Assembly (NCBI GenBank): GCA_965112735.1
Contig: OZ218952.1
Coordinates: 2,542,001-2,606,000 of the forward strand
Origin: Phaeosaccion multiseriatum
Lineage: Eukaryota; Ochrophyta, other classes
Direction of reading: 5' to 3'
DNA length: 64,000 bases
Made by a program: the position numbers and the translations under genes. The notes under the pieces are model-generated. The model was not told the origin of the DNA, did no database searches, and was given only the letters and a program-made list of their open reading frames with translations. This document shows, in pieces, positions 22,378 through 33,240 of this stretch; position 1 is the stretch's first letter, and every line of letters starts with the position of its first letter.

Positions 22378-23015
22378 TCATCCAGAGCCAACGTCCTTTC
22401 CGTAATGCCTTGACCAGCAAACATAGTGCCCCTGGACAGCCCCACCACCACAGGGTGCAAAGCAGCAGCGGAGGAGAGAGGTCGCAATGGCGAGCCGCAA
22501 GAGCACCAGCAGCATCACTCGCTTAAAAGCGCTAAACAACTCACCCACGCACTCACTCACTCACTCAATCAACCAACCTCTGTCCTCCATCCCTCCCTCC
22601 CTCCGTCCGTCCCTCCTCTCCCTCACTCACAGCGAAGATGAAGCTCTGCAGCAAAGGCACGACCTTAAGCCTACTGCCATCCCCGAGCACATCCAACACT
22701 TCCTCAGGGCCCTCTGCAGAGAGAAGAGACTCGGCCCTGAACACGAAGATGGCAGCCGACAGGACAGGGAGTAGTGTCAGGCTGTCGTAGCCCAGCAGAC
22801 GATCCCACAGCAAGAGCACCTAGAAGGGGGGAGTGGGCAGGGCAGGGGGGGGGAGGGGGGTGTCAGATGGTGAAGAGGGGCCAGAGGTCCTCGACGGAGC
22901 ACACTCACTGCATGCATTGAGGCAAGGCATTGATGGAGGCAGGAGAGGCGTTGCTCCGCTTGATGCTGGGCCTCGCACCGTCTTGGGAGCACTTAGCAAG
23001 CATCCAAGGAAAGAG

Positions 23016-23071
<56 letters not shown>

Positions 23072-26000
23072 TTGTCCTCTCTTTGTCGTACCTGATCCAC
23101 TTGCAGGAAGCCTGCAAAGCCGAACTGAATCCAACGCATGGCGATGGAGAGAGGCTGCACGCCGATATTCAGCAGGCTAAGCACAAGGCAGGGGGAGTGC
23201 CGCTGGAGCAGATCCTGGGCCACGCCATCGTTGTTTGGGGGTGGGGTTGTTGGGTAGGGTTGAGGGGCGCAGAGGGAGAGAGAGAGAGGGAGAGAGGGGG
23301 GGGAGAGAGAGGGAGAGGGAGAGAGAGGGAGAGACAGAGCGGGAGAGAGATAGAGCGAGCGAGAGAGGGAGAGAGGAAGAGAGAGAGGGAGAGAGAGGGG
23401 GGTGTAGAGAGAAGAGAAGGGGGAAGGGGGCAGGGGTTTGGAGAGAAACGAGACGGGGTGGGGCAGCAGGTATGGTGGTGAGGGGGTCTCACCGCCTACC
23501 TGCAGTACTATTGAGGCAGTGGGCCAGCAATGGAGGGAATCAACTACTGACCTCGAAGAGCTTGAGTAGGTACACGAGGCCGTCGGGGGCGGAGCGAATG
23601 GCGTTGAGCTTGCACCAGTAGCGGCAGTACATGGCCCGCAACACGAAGTAGACCGGCACCTCCTCCTCGAACAGGAAGCACAGAGGGGCCGCGTAGCTCA
23701 CCATGCCTCGGAAAGGCTGTTCGGGGGGGTGTAGTGTGTAGGGTGTAGTCGTTGGGGGGGCGCATGGGGGATGGCAGTGGATGGGATGGGATGAGATGGG
23801 ATGGAAGTGGATGGGACGGGGATAGCAGTGGATGAGATGGGATGGCAGTGGATGGGACGGGGAGAGCAGTGGATGAGATGGGATGGAAGTGGATGGGACG
23901 GGGAGAGCAGTGGATGAGATGGGATGGCAGTGGATGGGACGGGGATAGCAGTGGATGAGATGGGATGGCAGTGGATGGGACGGGGATAGCAGTGGATGGG
24001 GTGGGGTGGGGTGGGATGGCAGTGGATGGGACGGGGATAGCAGTGGATGAGATGGGATGGCAGTGGATGGGGACGGGGATAGCAGTGGATGGGGTGGGGT
24101 GGGGTGGGGTGCTTAGGGGGGGGGGATAAAAGGGTGAGCATTTCCCTCTCTCTACCACACGCACTCTCTCTCTCTCTCGCTCCGTCACTCACTCCCACAC
24201 AGACCTCACCAACCACCCACCCACCAACCCACCTGCACCCCACAAGGAGGCACTGCCGTCCCCGGCGTCTGACCCTCGCAGGCATGCCCTAGGATGGGTT
24301 GATGCACCCTAACGAGGCTGGAGCGCAGCACATACGTGTCTCTGGCAAGGGCCATGAGCACGTGGCGGAGTACCTCCTCGAAGGGGAAGTACATGTCGTC
24401 GTCAATGATGAATTGGATGTCCAACTCGTACAGAGAGTCCGTCACGAGTTCGAAGCTTGAAGCGGCAGCCGCAGTAGAAGGAGTGGGTAGCGGTGGCGGT
24501 GCAGCGACAGTGGGTGAGGGACGTTCGGTCGTTCCATTCCATTCGTTCCGTGGTGTGGTGTGGGGCGATGTAGCGTGGCGTGGCACAGGGGCGTCCATCG
24601 AGTTAAAACGATGCGAATGCGAAGAGGCAAGATAGTGAAACAAGAGGGAGAGGGAGGGACGGGAGGGGTTGGGTGGGTGGAGGGCGATGGAGGACATGCA
24701 TGCACGGGTCAGAAGGTCTACAAGAGTTGTTCACAACGCCCCCAACCGCTCAGTGCGCATACTGGATAGAAAGGAGGAAGGAGGAAGGAGGAGGAGGAGG
24801 AGGAGGAGGAGGAGGAGGAGGAGGAGGAGGAGGAGGAGGAGGAGGAGGAGGAGGAGGAGGAGGAGGAGGAGGAGGAGGAGGAGGAGGAGAAAGGAGGAAG
24901 ACAACAAGCTGCGTGACATGTCCCAGTGACGTGAGTACAACGTGCGTATCTATGAAGTGAAGTGCCTATCACGCCCACGTACGTACCTGTCCACGTCAGC
25001 TCTGAGCTTGTCCATGTACTGCACCTCCTCCTGTGTGGTGCCCTGCGGCAGGCCCAGCATAAGCCTCCAAAGGCGGGGCCGGAGGGCGGTGGGGAGGCCT
25101 CTCCTGGCCAGCTGTCGAGCGCGATGCACCTGGGCCGACTCCAGCACGGCTTCGCTCTGCTCGCGTCCCTCGAGGACGAAGCGCATCGTACTTTCGTCGT
25201 TGTTGTTGTTGCTATTGTTGTTACTAGTGCCGCTGTTCAAGCCCCCCCCTCGACCGCTTCCTCCTGCAGTCGAGGTCGCGCCGCTACTTGCTCCTCCCCC
25301 CGAGTCTTGGGCTCGGGGCCGCCCTCTCTCTCCATCCAGCCCCACTTGTCGATGCTGAGGAGACAAGTCTCGAAACTTTACCTGCGTGGGGGAGAGAGGA
25401 GTAGATATAAAGGGTTGTGTGTGTGTGTGTGTGTAAGAGAAGAGAGAAAAATACGGAGGGGAGGAGGAGATTGACGCAGTTTACGGTAATGAAGAGAAAA
25501 GGGGGATTTGCTGTCTCTCAATCCCTGCCCTCTCTCTCTCTCTCTGCCTCCCCCCCTCTTTATCTGCCTCTGCTCCATCTTGCCTTCCCTTTTGCAAGTC
25601 CCGCCACTGACCTGCAACTCCTCTAAAGTTGGGGTCTTGAGCTGTATGCCCAAGTGGCCCCAGCTGGCATCCCCTCCGCCCATCTGAAGGAAGGCCTTGG
25701 ATCTGATGGTAAGGCGTGAGTCAACAGAGGACCGATAGGCAAGGAGGGGGAGGAGGAAGAGGAGGAGGAGGAGGAGGAGGAGGAGGAGGAGGAGGAGGAG
25801 GAGGAGGAGGAGGAGGAGGAGGAGGAGGAGGAGGAGGAGGAGGAGGAGGAGGAGGAGGAGGAGGAGGAGGAGGAGGAGGAGGAGGAGGAGGAGGAGGAGG
25901 AGGAGGAGGAGGAGGAGGAGGAGGAGGAGGAGGAGGAGGAGGAGGAGGAGGAGGAGGAGGAGGAGGAGGAGGAGGAGGAGGAGGAGGAGGAGGAGGAGGA

Positions 26001-26243
26001 GAGGAGGAGGCAAGTGAGAATTAAGGCATGCACTACGCCAGCTGCTCTTGAAATGCTTCCGAGTCGCAAGGGTGGGGAGCAGGAGGGGAGAAAAGGCGCC
26101 TGAAGGAGCCGGTGAGACAGACGTATACTCACACACACATGTATATTTCCCCCCCATGTAAAGGTATATGGGTAGAATGCTGAGCGAGCAGCATTTGGTA
26201 CAGGTGGAATCCTATGGGATACGTGAAAGTTATTTCACATGGG

Positions 26244-26280
<37 letters not shown>

Positions 26281-27685
26281 GTTGGGCGAGCGAATGCCTC
26301 CAATGGCTTCAAGCAGGTCTGCAGAGTCAAACAAGAAGCCCAGGTCAGGCCGCCCCTTCCCTGAGGTGCCGCCGCTTCCGGCTGGGAGGGACGAGGACCT
26401 TCCTCCTCCACCTCCCCCTGCCGCTGTGGACGCCTTGGGAGAGCGACCCATGGCGGAGGAAGAGGAGGCGGACGAGATGGATGAGGAGGAAGGGACTGGA
26501 GGGTCACGAAAGCCCCCTTCGTTGCCGTCCAGTCGGTCCTCCACCCTCCTTCTTCGGCGAGCAAAAGGCTGGCCCATTTCCTGCGACATGAGAATCACTT
26601 CGTCGTTGATGCTGCGCTCCCAATCCCTGAGCCGCCGTCGAGAGAGGAGTACAAACAAGGAGAGAGAGAGAGGGGGGGGGGGGTGAAGAACAAGAAGAGC
26701 TTGACAATGAGCGCCTCTTTTGTGGAGGAAGACTTGGGCTGACTGACAACACCACCCCTTATCGGGGCCCAAGGAAGACGGGGTTGAATATTGTCTGATG
26801 ATGTCTGTGACTGGCAGGACAGGCTTCTGACTTGCAGGACACGCTTCTCGGCTTGTCAGTCGCTCGCATTGAAAGCTTCAGCGGGGCTGACTGGGGAGGG
26901 GCTCTCCTCCCCGATGGCCCACGCGTTGGATCACCAACCGATGCGAGTCCGCGCATGGAACTGCCCACCCACCTGCAGGCGGCCCTGACGTGGTCGAGAG
27001 GCTCCTGATCGTGTTCCTTGTGGTCCAGCTCCGGATACAAGCAGCGCAGCTCCGCGGGTAGCGCTCCGTTCATGGCCCCGACGCGTTGCTTGGCCTCTGC
27101 TTTGCTGTGCAGCGAAGACAGGAGGCTCAAGAGCTCCTTGTGGTACCCCGACTGGTGCAGCTCCTGCAGGACCATCGCCTCGGCATCTGAGGATCCTCCT
27201 TCTTGCTGTTTCAGCCTGAAGACATTGCGTACGGAGCAGAACAGAGTGACAACAGCAAGGGAGGGGGGGTGGTGGTGGTCTCCTTCTTTTCCTCCTCCTC
27301 CTCCTCCTCCTCCTTCTCCTCAGGGATGTGGTCCTCCTCCTCCATCTTCTCCTCCTCCTCCTCCTTCGCCCCCTCCTCCTCTCACCTTTGCGCCACCCTA
27401 TCCTTGATAAGTGCCGCCATAGCCCAGTACGCTTTGTTGGAATAGAGGGCCTGCTCGATGCGGGCAGCCTTTTCGTCATCGTTGAGGTTCCCAGTGTAGT
27501 CCACTGGACTCACGAAGCTAAGCGAGGGAGAGAAATCCATGAAAAAAAATCACACGGGAAGAGGTGTAGGGGGATGTCCAGGACAAATTAGGTTTACTCC
27601 CTATCTTAAAAAAAAAAATTGTCCTCCTCTGCGGCACTCACTGGGGGCTGTACAGGTGGGGATGGTAGCACTGCTGCTCCGCCAT
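22378..27685 (-). CDS. TBC1D19: TBC1D19-like Rab GTPase-activating protein
   Basis: Eleven exons from the start: 27685-27642, 27517-27386, 27215-26973, 26626-26279, 25702-25612, 25381-24987, 24455-24233, 23716-23552, 23214-23092, 22819-22631, 22521-22378. All phases agree, 698 aa. TBC proteins speed GTP hydrolysis by Rab GTPases in vesicle traffic. Family marks: an N-terminal helical region including a DHVRAACRDWERSINDEV block, then the TBC start RRGLPTALRPRLWRLML. These continue with DDDMYFPFEEVLRHVLMALA, QPFRGMVSYAAPLCFLF, the helix LLLWDRLLGYDSLTLLPVLS, and LKVVPLLQSFIFA. These match the order of human TBC1D19. The catalytic-finger Arg/Gln pattern of classic TBC domains is not obvious, so GAP activity is unproven. 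The extra C-terminal ~47 aa after FIFA is Leu/Cys-rich and less certain. Introns hold very large GGA arrays. Confidence 0.9.
23766..24112 (+). repeat. Intronic minisatellite (~41-bp unit)
   Basis: Imperfect copies built from ggatggcagtggatgggacg and gggatagcagtggatgagat fill most of an intron of the TBC1D19-like gene. The shorter motif ggatggcagtggatgg recurs in introns of other genes in the window. Confidence 0.85.
24787..24890 (+). repeat. Intronic (GGA)~34 array
   Basis: Perfect GGA triplets in the TBC1D19-like intron 24456-24986. On the transcribed sense this is (TCC)n polypyrimidine. Confidence 0.97.
25761..26000 (+). repeat. Intronic (GGA)80 array
   Basis: 240 uninterrupted bases of GGA, the longest pure repeat in the window, in the TBC1D19-like intron 25703-26278. 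It gives long spurious open frames in all six readings (polyG, polyE, polyR, polyL, polyS, polyP). In the pre-mRNA it is a (UCC)80 tract. Confidence 0.97.
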
Positions 27686-27914
27686 TGTAGATGATGAGAC
27701 GAAGAAGTGTCACCGAGGCAGAGACAGCCGCGTTGCCTTTATTGTGGCCACCATTTGGCTTATCCTCGAGGCAATCGGTGAGGAGAGTGCGTTTTCGTTC
27801 GCGTGTTGGTGATCGATTGGGTCACAGATTACAAACCTCGAACACACTTCTTTTTCCTCCATTTTTCTCTTTTTCCGACTTCCCACTCTCTCTCTGGTTC
27901 AATATCCCTCTACC
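27686..27914. promoter_or_regulatory. Divergent promoter region TBC1D19-like / GT-sulfotransferase
   Basis: 229 bp between opposite start codons. It contains a ctcttttt-rich stretch shortly before the plus-strand ATG and no clear TATA box. Confidence 0.5.
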
Positions 27915-30900
27915 ATGGTTCAAGCTCTTGGACCTTCTCGAAAGAGGAGTCGACAAGGTGCGCTATGCGGGAGCAGAAGCAGCAGCAGAGGCAGAACTCG
28001 AATGCCATCATGTTTCTTAGTCGTGCTAGTCGGCCTGGTATGCCGCTGCAAGGCACTTTCTCCGACCCAAGTGCAGACACCGCAGTACACCGATACTGGT
28101 GCTGCTGCTGTCACAAGCGCCAGCTTTCAGTCGAGGTGAGTGTTGTAGAGGAAGGGGGAAGGGGAATTCCGTTTAAGGGGTTTCAAAAGACACTACCTCA
28201 CGCGTACAGTTGTCCTTCGCTGCCGCTTGCTATTGTTCTCCAGTGATGGGGACGACGAGCCAAGCACAAATAGAGGACATACCGTGGTGACCAGGGGGCA
28301 GGATTGGATACTGGAGCATACCCCAACCGCGTCGGGAGCGGCGGGAGTGGCGGGAGGAGCGGGAGGAGCGGGCGCAGCTTCAGCAGCAGGGGTCGTAGAG
28401 CCCCTGGATAGAGAAGTTGCTGCTTACCGCCGCCCCCACGGGCTCGATGCACTGATGGGTAGACACAGCAGTAGCAACAGCAGTCAGAACCTGAGCAGGG
28501 GCCTTCAATTCTCGGGCGGGACGGCGGCACCAGAGAGGCTCTGGTCGTTCCTCCGGACGGAGGACTATCGACCCAAACATCGGCACGCCCTGGTCTTCCT
28601 CCTCGTCGGAGCAGGAGAGGGAGGAGGAGGAGGAGGAGGAGGAGGAGGAGGAGGAGGAGGGAAGGATGCAGATGGTGACTCTGGGACCACCAGCGACGGC
28701 TCGAGCGACTTCGGAGAGAGGAAGGAGGGTGCTGGTGCTGCAAGTAGTGGCGTGAACGCGAGCCTCCCGTCACTTCTGACCGCGATACATAGCGTCGTGG
28801 TTGCTGACCTCCTCTGTGACTTGGACTTTATCGTCCTTACTGACTCGGACGGACACGCGGAGGTAGCCGAGGCGCTGCAGGCTATGCCCATGGGTGAGTG
28901 CTTTGGCGCCTTTGCCGTTCGCCTCAAGCTGGAGACGTTCCGGATAGGAGGAGGAGGAGGAGGAGAAGGAGGAGGAATTGAAGTGGGGCCGAGGGTGGGG
29001 CCGGGCTGCACAGAGGAGGGAAGCTTCTTGTACCTGGCCCTCGCCAAGCTCTTGCCCACTGGCATGACGGAGTACGAAACGGTCACCTTTCAGGACCTGG
29101 ACGTGGTGGTGTTACAGCCTGCACGAGGAGGCGATGGTCCTACAAGCACGGGTATAGCGGGCATGTCGAACGGCGTTCTCATGAACCTAAGGGAAGGGCT
29201 GCATTTCTGGGCGGTGGGGGGCACCATATCACCCATCAATGCAGGCTACTTCACCCTGCGGCCCTCCCGCGACCTGTTCGATGACTACGTCAGGGCGCTG
29301 GAGCTGGGCTTCAATGTGGAGAGAGGGTGGCTGGACAGAGGCCCCGTTCCAAAGTGGGCGACAAAAACCTTTATGCAGGGGGCGGAGGCGGCCATTCCGG
29401 AGGCCATGCTTCCGTATAGAGACACGCCAGATGGAGGCAGCTTGCCTTGGGTGTTCCACGGAGCCTGTTCGGACCAGGGGCTGCTTACTGCCCTCTTCTG
29501 GCCGACAACAGACAGTGGTGGATGGGCGGCCGCAGCCGCAGATGCCGAAGGAGGAGGAGGACGAGGAGGAGGGAAAGTTTGGTCGGTGGAAATGCTGGGG
29601 GGGCGGACAGGCATCGTCGTGCCCCAGCGAGTGGGGTTTATGCACTACTACGGCGCTCTGAGACCTTGGGTTTTGTCGAGCGAGTGGTATGTGGCACTGG
29701 CTAAGCGGAGCAAGCGCATACAGAACTTTCGCCCATGGTGAGTGAGTGAGTGAGTGAGTGAGTGAGTGAGTGAGTGAGTGAGTGAGTGAGTGAGTGAGTG
29801 AGTGAATGAGTGAGTGAGTGAGTGAGTGATGGCGAGGGAGAAGCAGATCCATCCGAGAGAGAGGCCGGGGGTTATGTTGGTCCTTTCCTGATGCTGCTTG
29901 CGACTCCTTCTGTATTTGGAAGGTCACCTCCCACACTCCCCGCCTCCCTGGCACTACTTTCTGTCCTAACACCTTGACCAAATCTTGAAAAACCCACCCA
30001 AAACACACACACACATGCACACACACACGCACACACCCCGCCCCTCCTGAACCCAAACAGGTATACGTACTTCTCGGACCTGCTCCGCACGTACCCTGCC
30101 TTACGTCAGTGGCAGTCCTTCCACTCCCTCTCTCACAGCGTTTACATGGACGAAGACGTACGGCCCAACCGCTCTATTCCTTTGGCCCTGACCTTGCCAT
30201 TTCCCGCCCTCGCGGACTCGAAGAACCCCTGCCTAGAGGTGGCGGGTAAGGTGGTGGCCTGTGTCCCTGCCTTCATCATGTTGGGGGTGCAAAAGTCCGG
30301 CACGACGGACATTAATGAGCGCATCACCAAGCACCCGGCTGTGGTGGAGACGGTCAAGAAAGAGGTACACTTTTGGTCGAGGAGGGCGAGGCGAGAGGAG
30401 CACTTGTACTTTGACCGCTACCTGAGCAACTTCTCCCCGCTTGTCGAGGCTCTGAATGAGCAAGGCCCCTCCACCGAGAATGGTCGTTGGCCGGACTTGA
30501 TCTCTGGCGACGCCTCTGCAACAACGCTGTACCTTCATCGGCCATTCTACGGTCCCACTTCGCGAGAGGCCTTCGCCACTCCCAGGCTGGTGGCTGCCAA
30601 CATCCCTTCTGCCAAGTACATTGCCATCTTCCGCAACCCGGTGGATAGGCTGCTGTCTGAGTTTCACTACTTTTGGGTGAGAAGGAGAAGGGAAGGAAGG
30701 AAGGAAGGAAGGAAGGAAGGAAGGAAGGAAGGAAGGAAGGAAGTGCGCATCGGTCCTGGGCGGGGTGCGGCGGCGGCGGCAGCTTGGTTTTACCCTGCTT
30801 TGACCTTGTGCTACCCCCCCGCCCGACGTCCCTACCCTTCTGAGTTCTGTCTCTCTCTCTCTGTGTGTGTCTCTCTTGTCGCCTCTGCTTCTCCCTCCCC

Positions 30901-31870
30901 TCGCCCTCTGCTCAGTCGCGTGCCCTCTTTCCTCTTGGTCTCCCTCCTTCCCTGTGGTCACACCGCTGTGGAGGCCTGCGTTTGGCGTCCTCTTACCCAC
31001 TGAACATGGAAGCTTGTCTACAAGTGTGTGTGTCTGTGTTTCGACTTTTACTCTCAACACTCACTCTCCCGTATCCTTGTTGCATTGGCCGTCGCGCTCC
31101 CCTGCCCCTCTCCCTCTCCCTCCCTCCTTCCTGGGATGGGGAATGGGACGCATGCACGCACGCGCGCACACACACCCACACAAACACACACGCACACACA
31201 CACTCACTCACACATACACACACACATACACACACAGATCGCCGAGAAGGTGCTGTGGGATAAGGAGGACCCCAAACAAGCCGTGCAAGGGGCCCGTCTC
31301 CAATGCAACGACCTCCGAACGCGAGGCATCCAAAATCACATTGCCAAGAAGGCAGGCTTTGGGCCCACGCCGGAGCTGTTCGACGCCCTTGTGGACCGTA
31401 AGCTTGAGTGGTGGGGAGAATGCTCCCTGGCCAAGGGAGCCGAGGAGTGTGCCTTCTTGCCGGAGTTTGCGGACGATCCCAGCTTCGTGTGCCCTCAGTT
31501 GGTGATTGCGATTGGTATGTATGCCATCTTTGCCAAAGAATGGCTCAAGGTCGTGCCCCGAGAGCGTATTTTGTTTATGCATGCCGAGGCTTTTAAGGAG
31601 GATATGAAGGGGAGTCTGCGGTCGGTGTTTGGGTTTCTGGAGCTGGCTGAGCCCTCCGAAAGTGAGTGGGAGGTGGTGTTGCATTCGGACGTTGGGAACA
31701 GTCATAGCTATAAGGACATTTTGGGCATTGATACCGTCATGCTGCCCAAGACAAGGGTCAAGCTTGAGAAGCTGTACGCCCCCTACAATCGGCAGCTGGA
31801 TGCGTATATTGGACAGGAGTTTTCGGCCAGATGGATTTATGTGGACAAGGAGAAAGGCGGAGTAGTGTGA
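27915..31870 (+). CDS. Bifunctional Golgi-type enzyme: GT8-like glycosyltransferase fused to carbohydrate sulfotransferase
   Basis: Exons 27915-28135, 28244-29737, 30061-30676 and 31238-31870 join in phase, 987 aa. A basic N-terminus followed by PSCFLVVLVGLVCRCKA predicts a type II signal anchor. Residues ~180-580 look like a GT8/glycogenin-type transferase: TDSDGH, FQDLDVVVL (metal-binding DxD-like DLD), SPINAGYFTLRPSRDLFDDY, and FMHYYGALRPW near the end. Residues ~600-985 are a sulfotransferase: the PAPS 5'-phosphosulfate loop FIMLGVQKSGTTDINERI, then FRNPVDRLLSEFHYFW as the 3'-phosphate motif, and a C-terminal part with KEWLKVVPRERILFM. Together they could add a sugar and sulfate a glycan in the Golgi lumen. 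Splicing continues from the GT exon into the sulfotransferase exon without a stop or new promoter. A Gly run interrupts the GT domain. The acceptor glycan is unknown. Confidence 0.85.
29738..29829 (+). repeat. (GTGA)n array beginning at a splice donor
   Basis: About 22 tandem gtga/gtgagt units start at the donor of the GT-sulfotransferase exon 2 (exon end 29737), with one gaat interruption. Every unit resembles the donor consensus GTGAGT. Confidence 0.95.
30690..30741 (+). repeat. Intronic (GGAA)n array
   Basis: About 12 ggaa tetramers shortly after the donor of exon 3 of the GT-sulfotransferase gene. Confidence 0.95.
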
Positions 31871-32538
31871 GTAGTGGGAAGAATGTGACACACGAACACG
31901 TACACACACACACAGAGAGAGAGAGAGACCAAAAGAACAAAAGAGACAAAATTCTTAGAAATAAATGTATTGGGGAGGAGGCCCAATTGTGCTTATTATT
32001 GCACCAGAGGAGAGGGAATGGTGCAACGGGGACGTAACGGTCCCCTCAATTACATCTTCATCCATCAATCCATCCATCCATCCATACAGCGTGCAACAGA
32101 TTAGACACAAACGCCCCATGATGCCACTCACTGCAGCAAGAGCGCTCCGTAGCGCAGGCTGGTGCTTGACCAACGTAACACCCAAAAGCATCGAGCACAC
32201 ACACTTGTACGCACCGCTTCCCCCCCCCTCTAGGTTTTGCGCAGGCACGTACACGCAGAACCTGCTTCCATCCCACACCCTTGTTGGGCTTTTGAACAAA
32301 TATACCCCTCTTCAGCGTGTTGATTCGGATACATCTCTACACTGTGCGTCCTCGTGGTCTGGGCCTTTCACGTCACTCCCAAGGGAATGTCGTGTAGCGC
32401 GCAGAGCCAGGGCTGATTATCTTCCTGAGCGTTGTTTTTTTCTCTCTCTCTCGTTTGTACGGGCCGTGCGCGTGGTAATCACATACAGACGAGAAGCACA
32501 GTCCTTGATTAGCTTCCCTCCTTCCTTCCATGCTCCCG
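31871..32538. other. Convergent 3' region GT-sulfotransferase / Costars
   Basis: Starts with a CA/GA run. An aaataaatg motif at 31960-31968 could act as a polyadenylation signal for the plus-strand gene. The remainder shows ccatccatcc and ctctctctc runs. No gene is supported. Confidence 0.5.
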
Positions 32539-32953
32539 TCACAGCAGCGTGATCATCACGTCGTCGTGCGCGCCCTTGAGCAGCATCTGCCCCTTCCAGT
32601 CAATGGCCCCGCGCTTCCTTGCCGCTTTGAGCGTTCCCACCAGGCTCTCCAGGGTGTCCTGGCATTCCTCCATATCGAATAGCTCCCCAAAACTCACCGT
32701 GACTGGAGAGAGCGATTTCAGGGCGAAGGTGCGTGTGTCAGATAAGACATAGAGAGTAAGGGGGAGACAGAGCGCACAAGAGAGAGAGGGAGAGAGAGAG
32801 AGAGAGAGAGTGCTGTGAGAGAGAGAGTGGGAGAGAGGGGGGGGGGTCGGGAGAGAATTTGAACTGACCTTTGCCATCCTCTCGTGGCTTCCCAATCTTT
32901 TGGAGAAAGCCCTTCAGCAGCTCCACCTCCGCCAGAACATGCGACTCGTCCAT
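32539..32953 (-). CDS. ABRACL: Costars-family protein (ABRACL homologue)
   Basis: Exons 32953-32869 and 32702-32539 join in phase 1, giving 82 aa, essentially the length of human ABRACL (81 aa). Costars proteins are winged-helix-like regulators of actin dynamics and cell motility in the cytoplasm. The family pattern is clear: an N-terminal helix (DESHVLAEVELLKGFLQKIG), EDGKVTVSFGELFDME, VGTLKAARKRGAIDWKG, then LLKGAHDDVMITLL at the C-terminus. The ATG at 32953 is the only one giving this length. It stands alone as a complete minimal gene, with 287 bp to the next stop upstream. Confidence 0.93.
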
Positions 32954-33240
32954 TTAGCTCCAGGCTTACAAATGAAGGAAGGAAGGAACCGAATCGAAGG
33001 AAGGAAAAAGGGGGGGAGAAGATGTCAATGAAATTTGAGTGGAAATTCCATGGAGAGTTTCAGTTTCAGTTTTAATTTTTCCTTTGTCTCCTTTCCATTT
33101 GTTTTCTCTTCAACGCACAGCGACTGAGATTGGATCTGTTAGAATGGAGGAGGGGGGAGTGTGATTTTACTACTTCAAATTCCTCTTTTCTTCACTGACG
33201 TCTGTACCTTTTTGTCGTGGGGGGGGGTGACAATCCTAAA
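32954..33240. other. Short intergenic region
   Basis: 287 bp between the Costars start and the stop of the beta-helix gene, both on the minus strand. It contains ggaa-type short repeats and an AT-richer part (about 33030-33110). It holds the Costars promoter and the 3' UTR of its upstream neighbour. Confidence 0.5.

Noticed and set aside
23544-24188. Minus-strand ORFs rich in SHPLPS and IHCHP repeats
   Set aside because: Products of the 41-bp minisatellite in an intron.
25378-26157. Very long open frames (polyL, polyS, polyG, polyR) across 25.4-26.2 kb and 24.7-24.9 kb
   Set aside because: They are translations of pure GGA arrays lying inside introns of the TBC1D19-like gene. A triplet repeat stays open in every frame.
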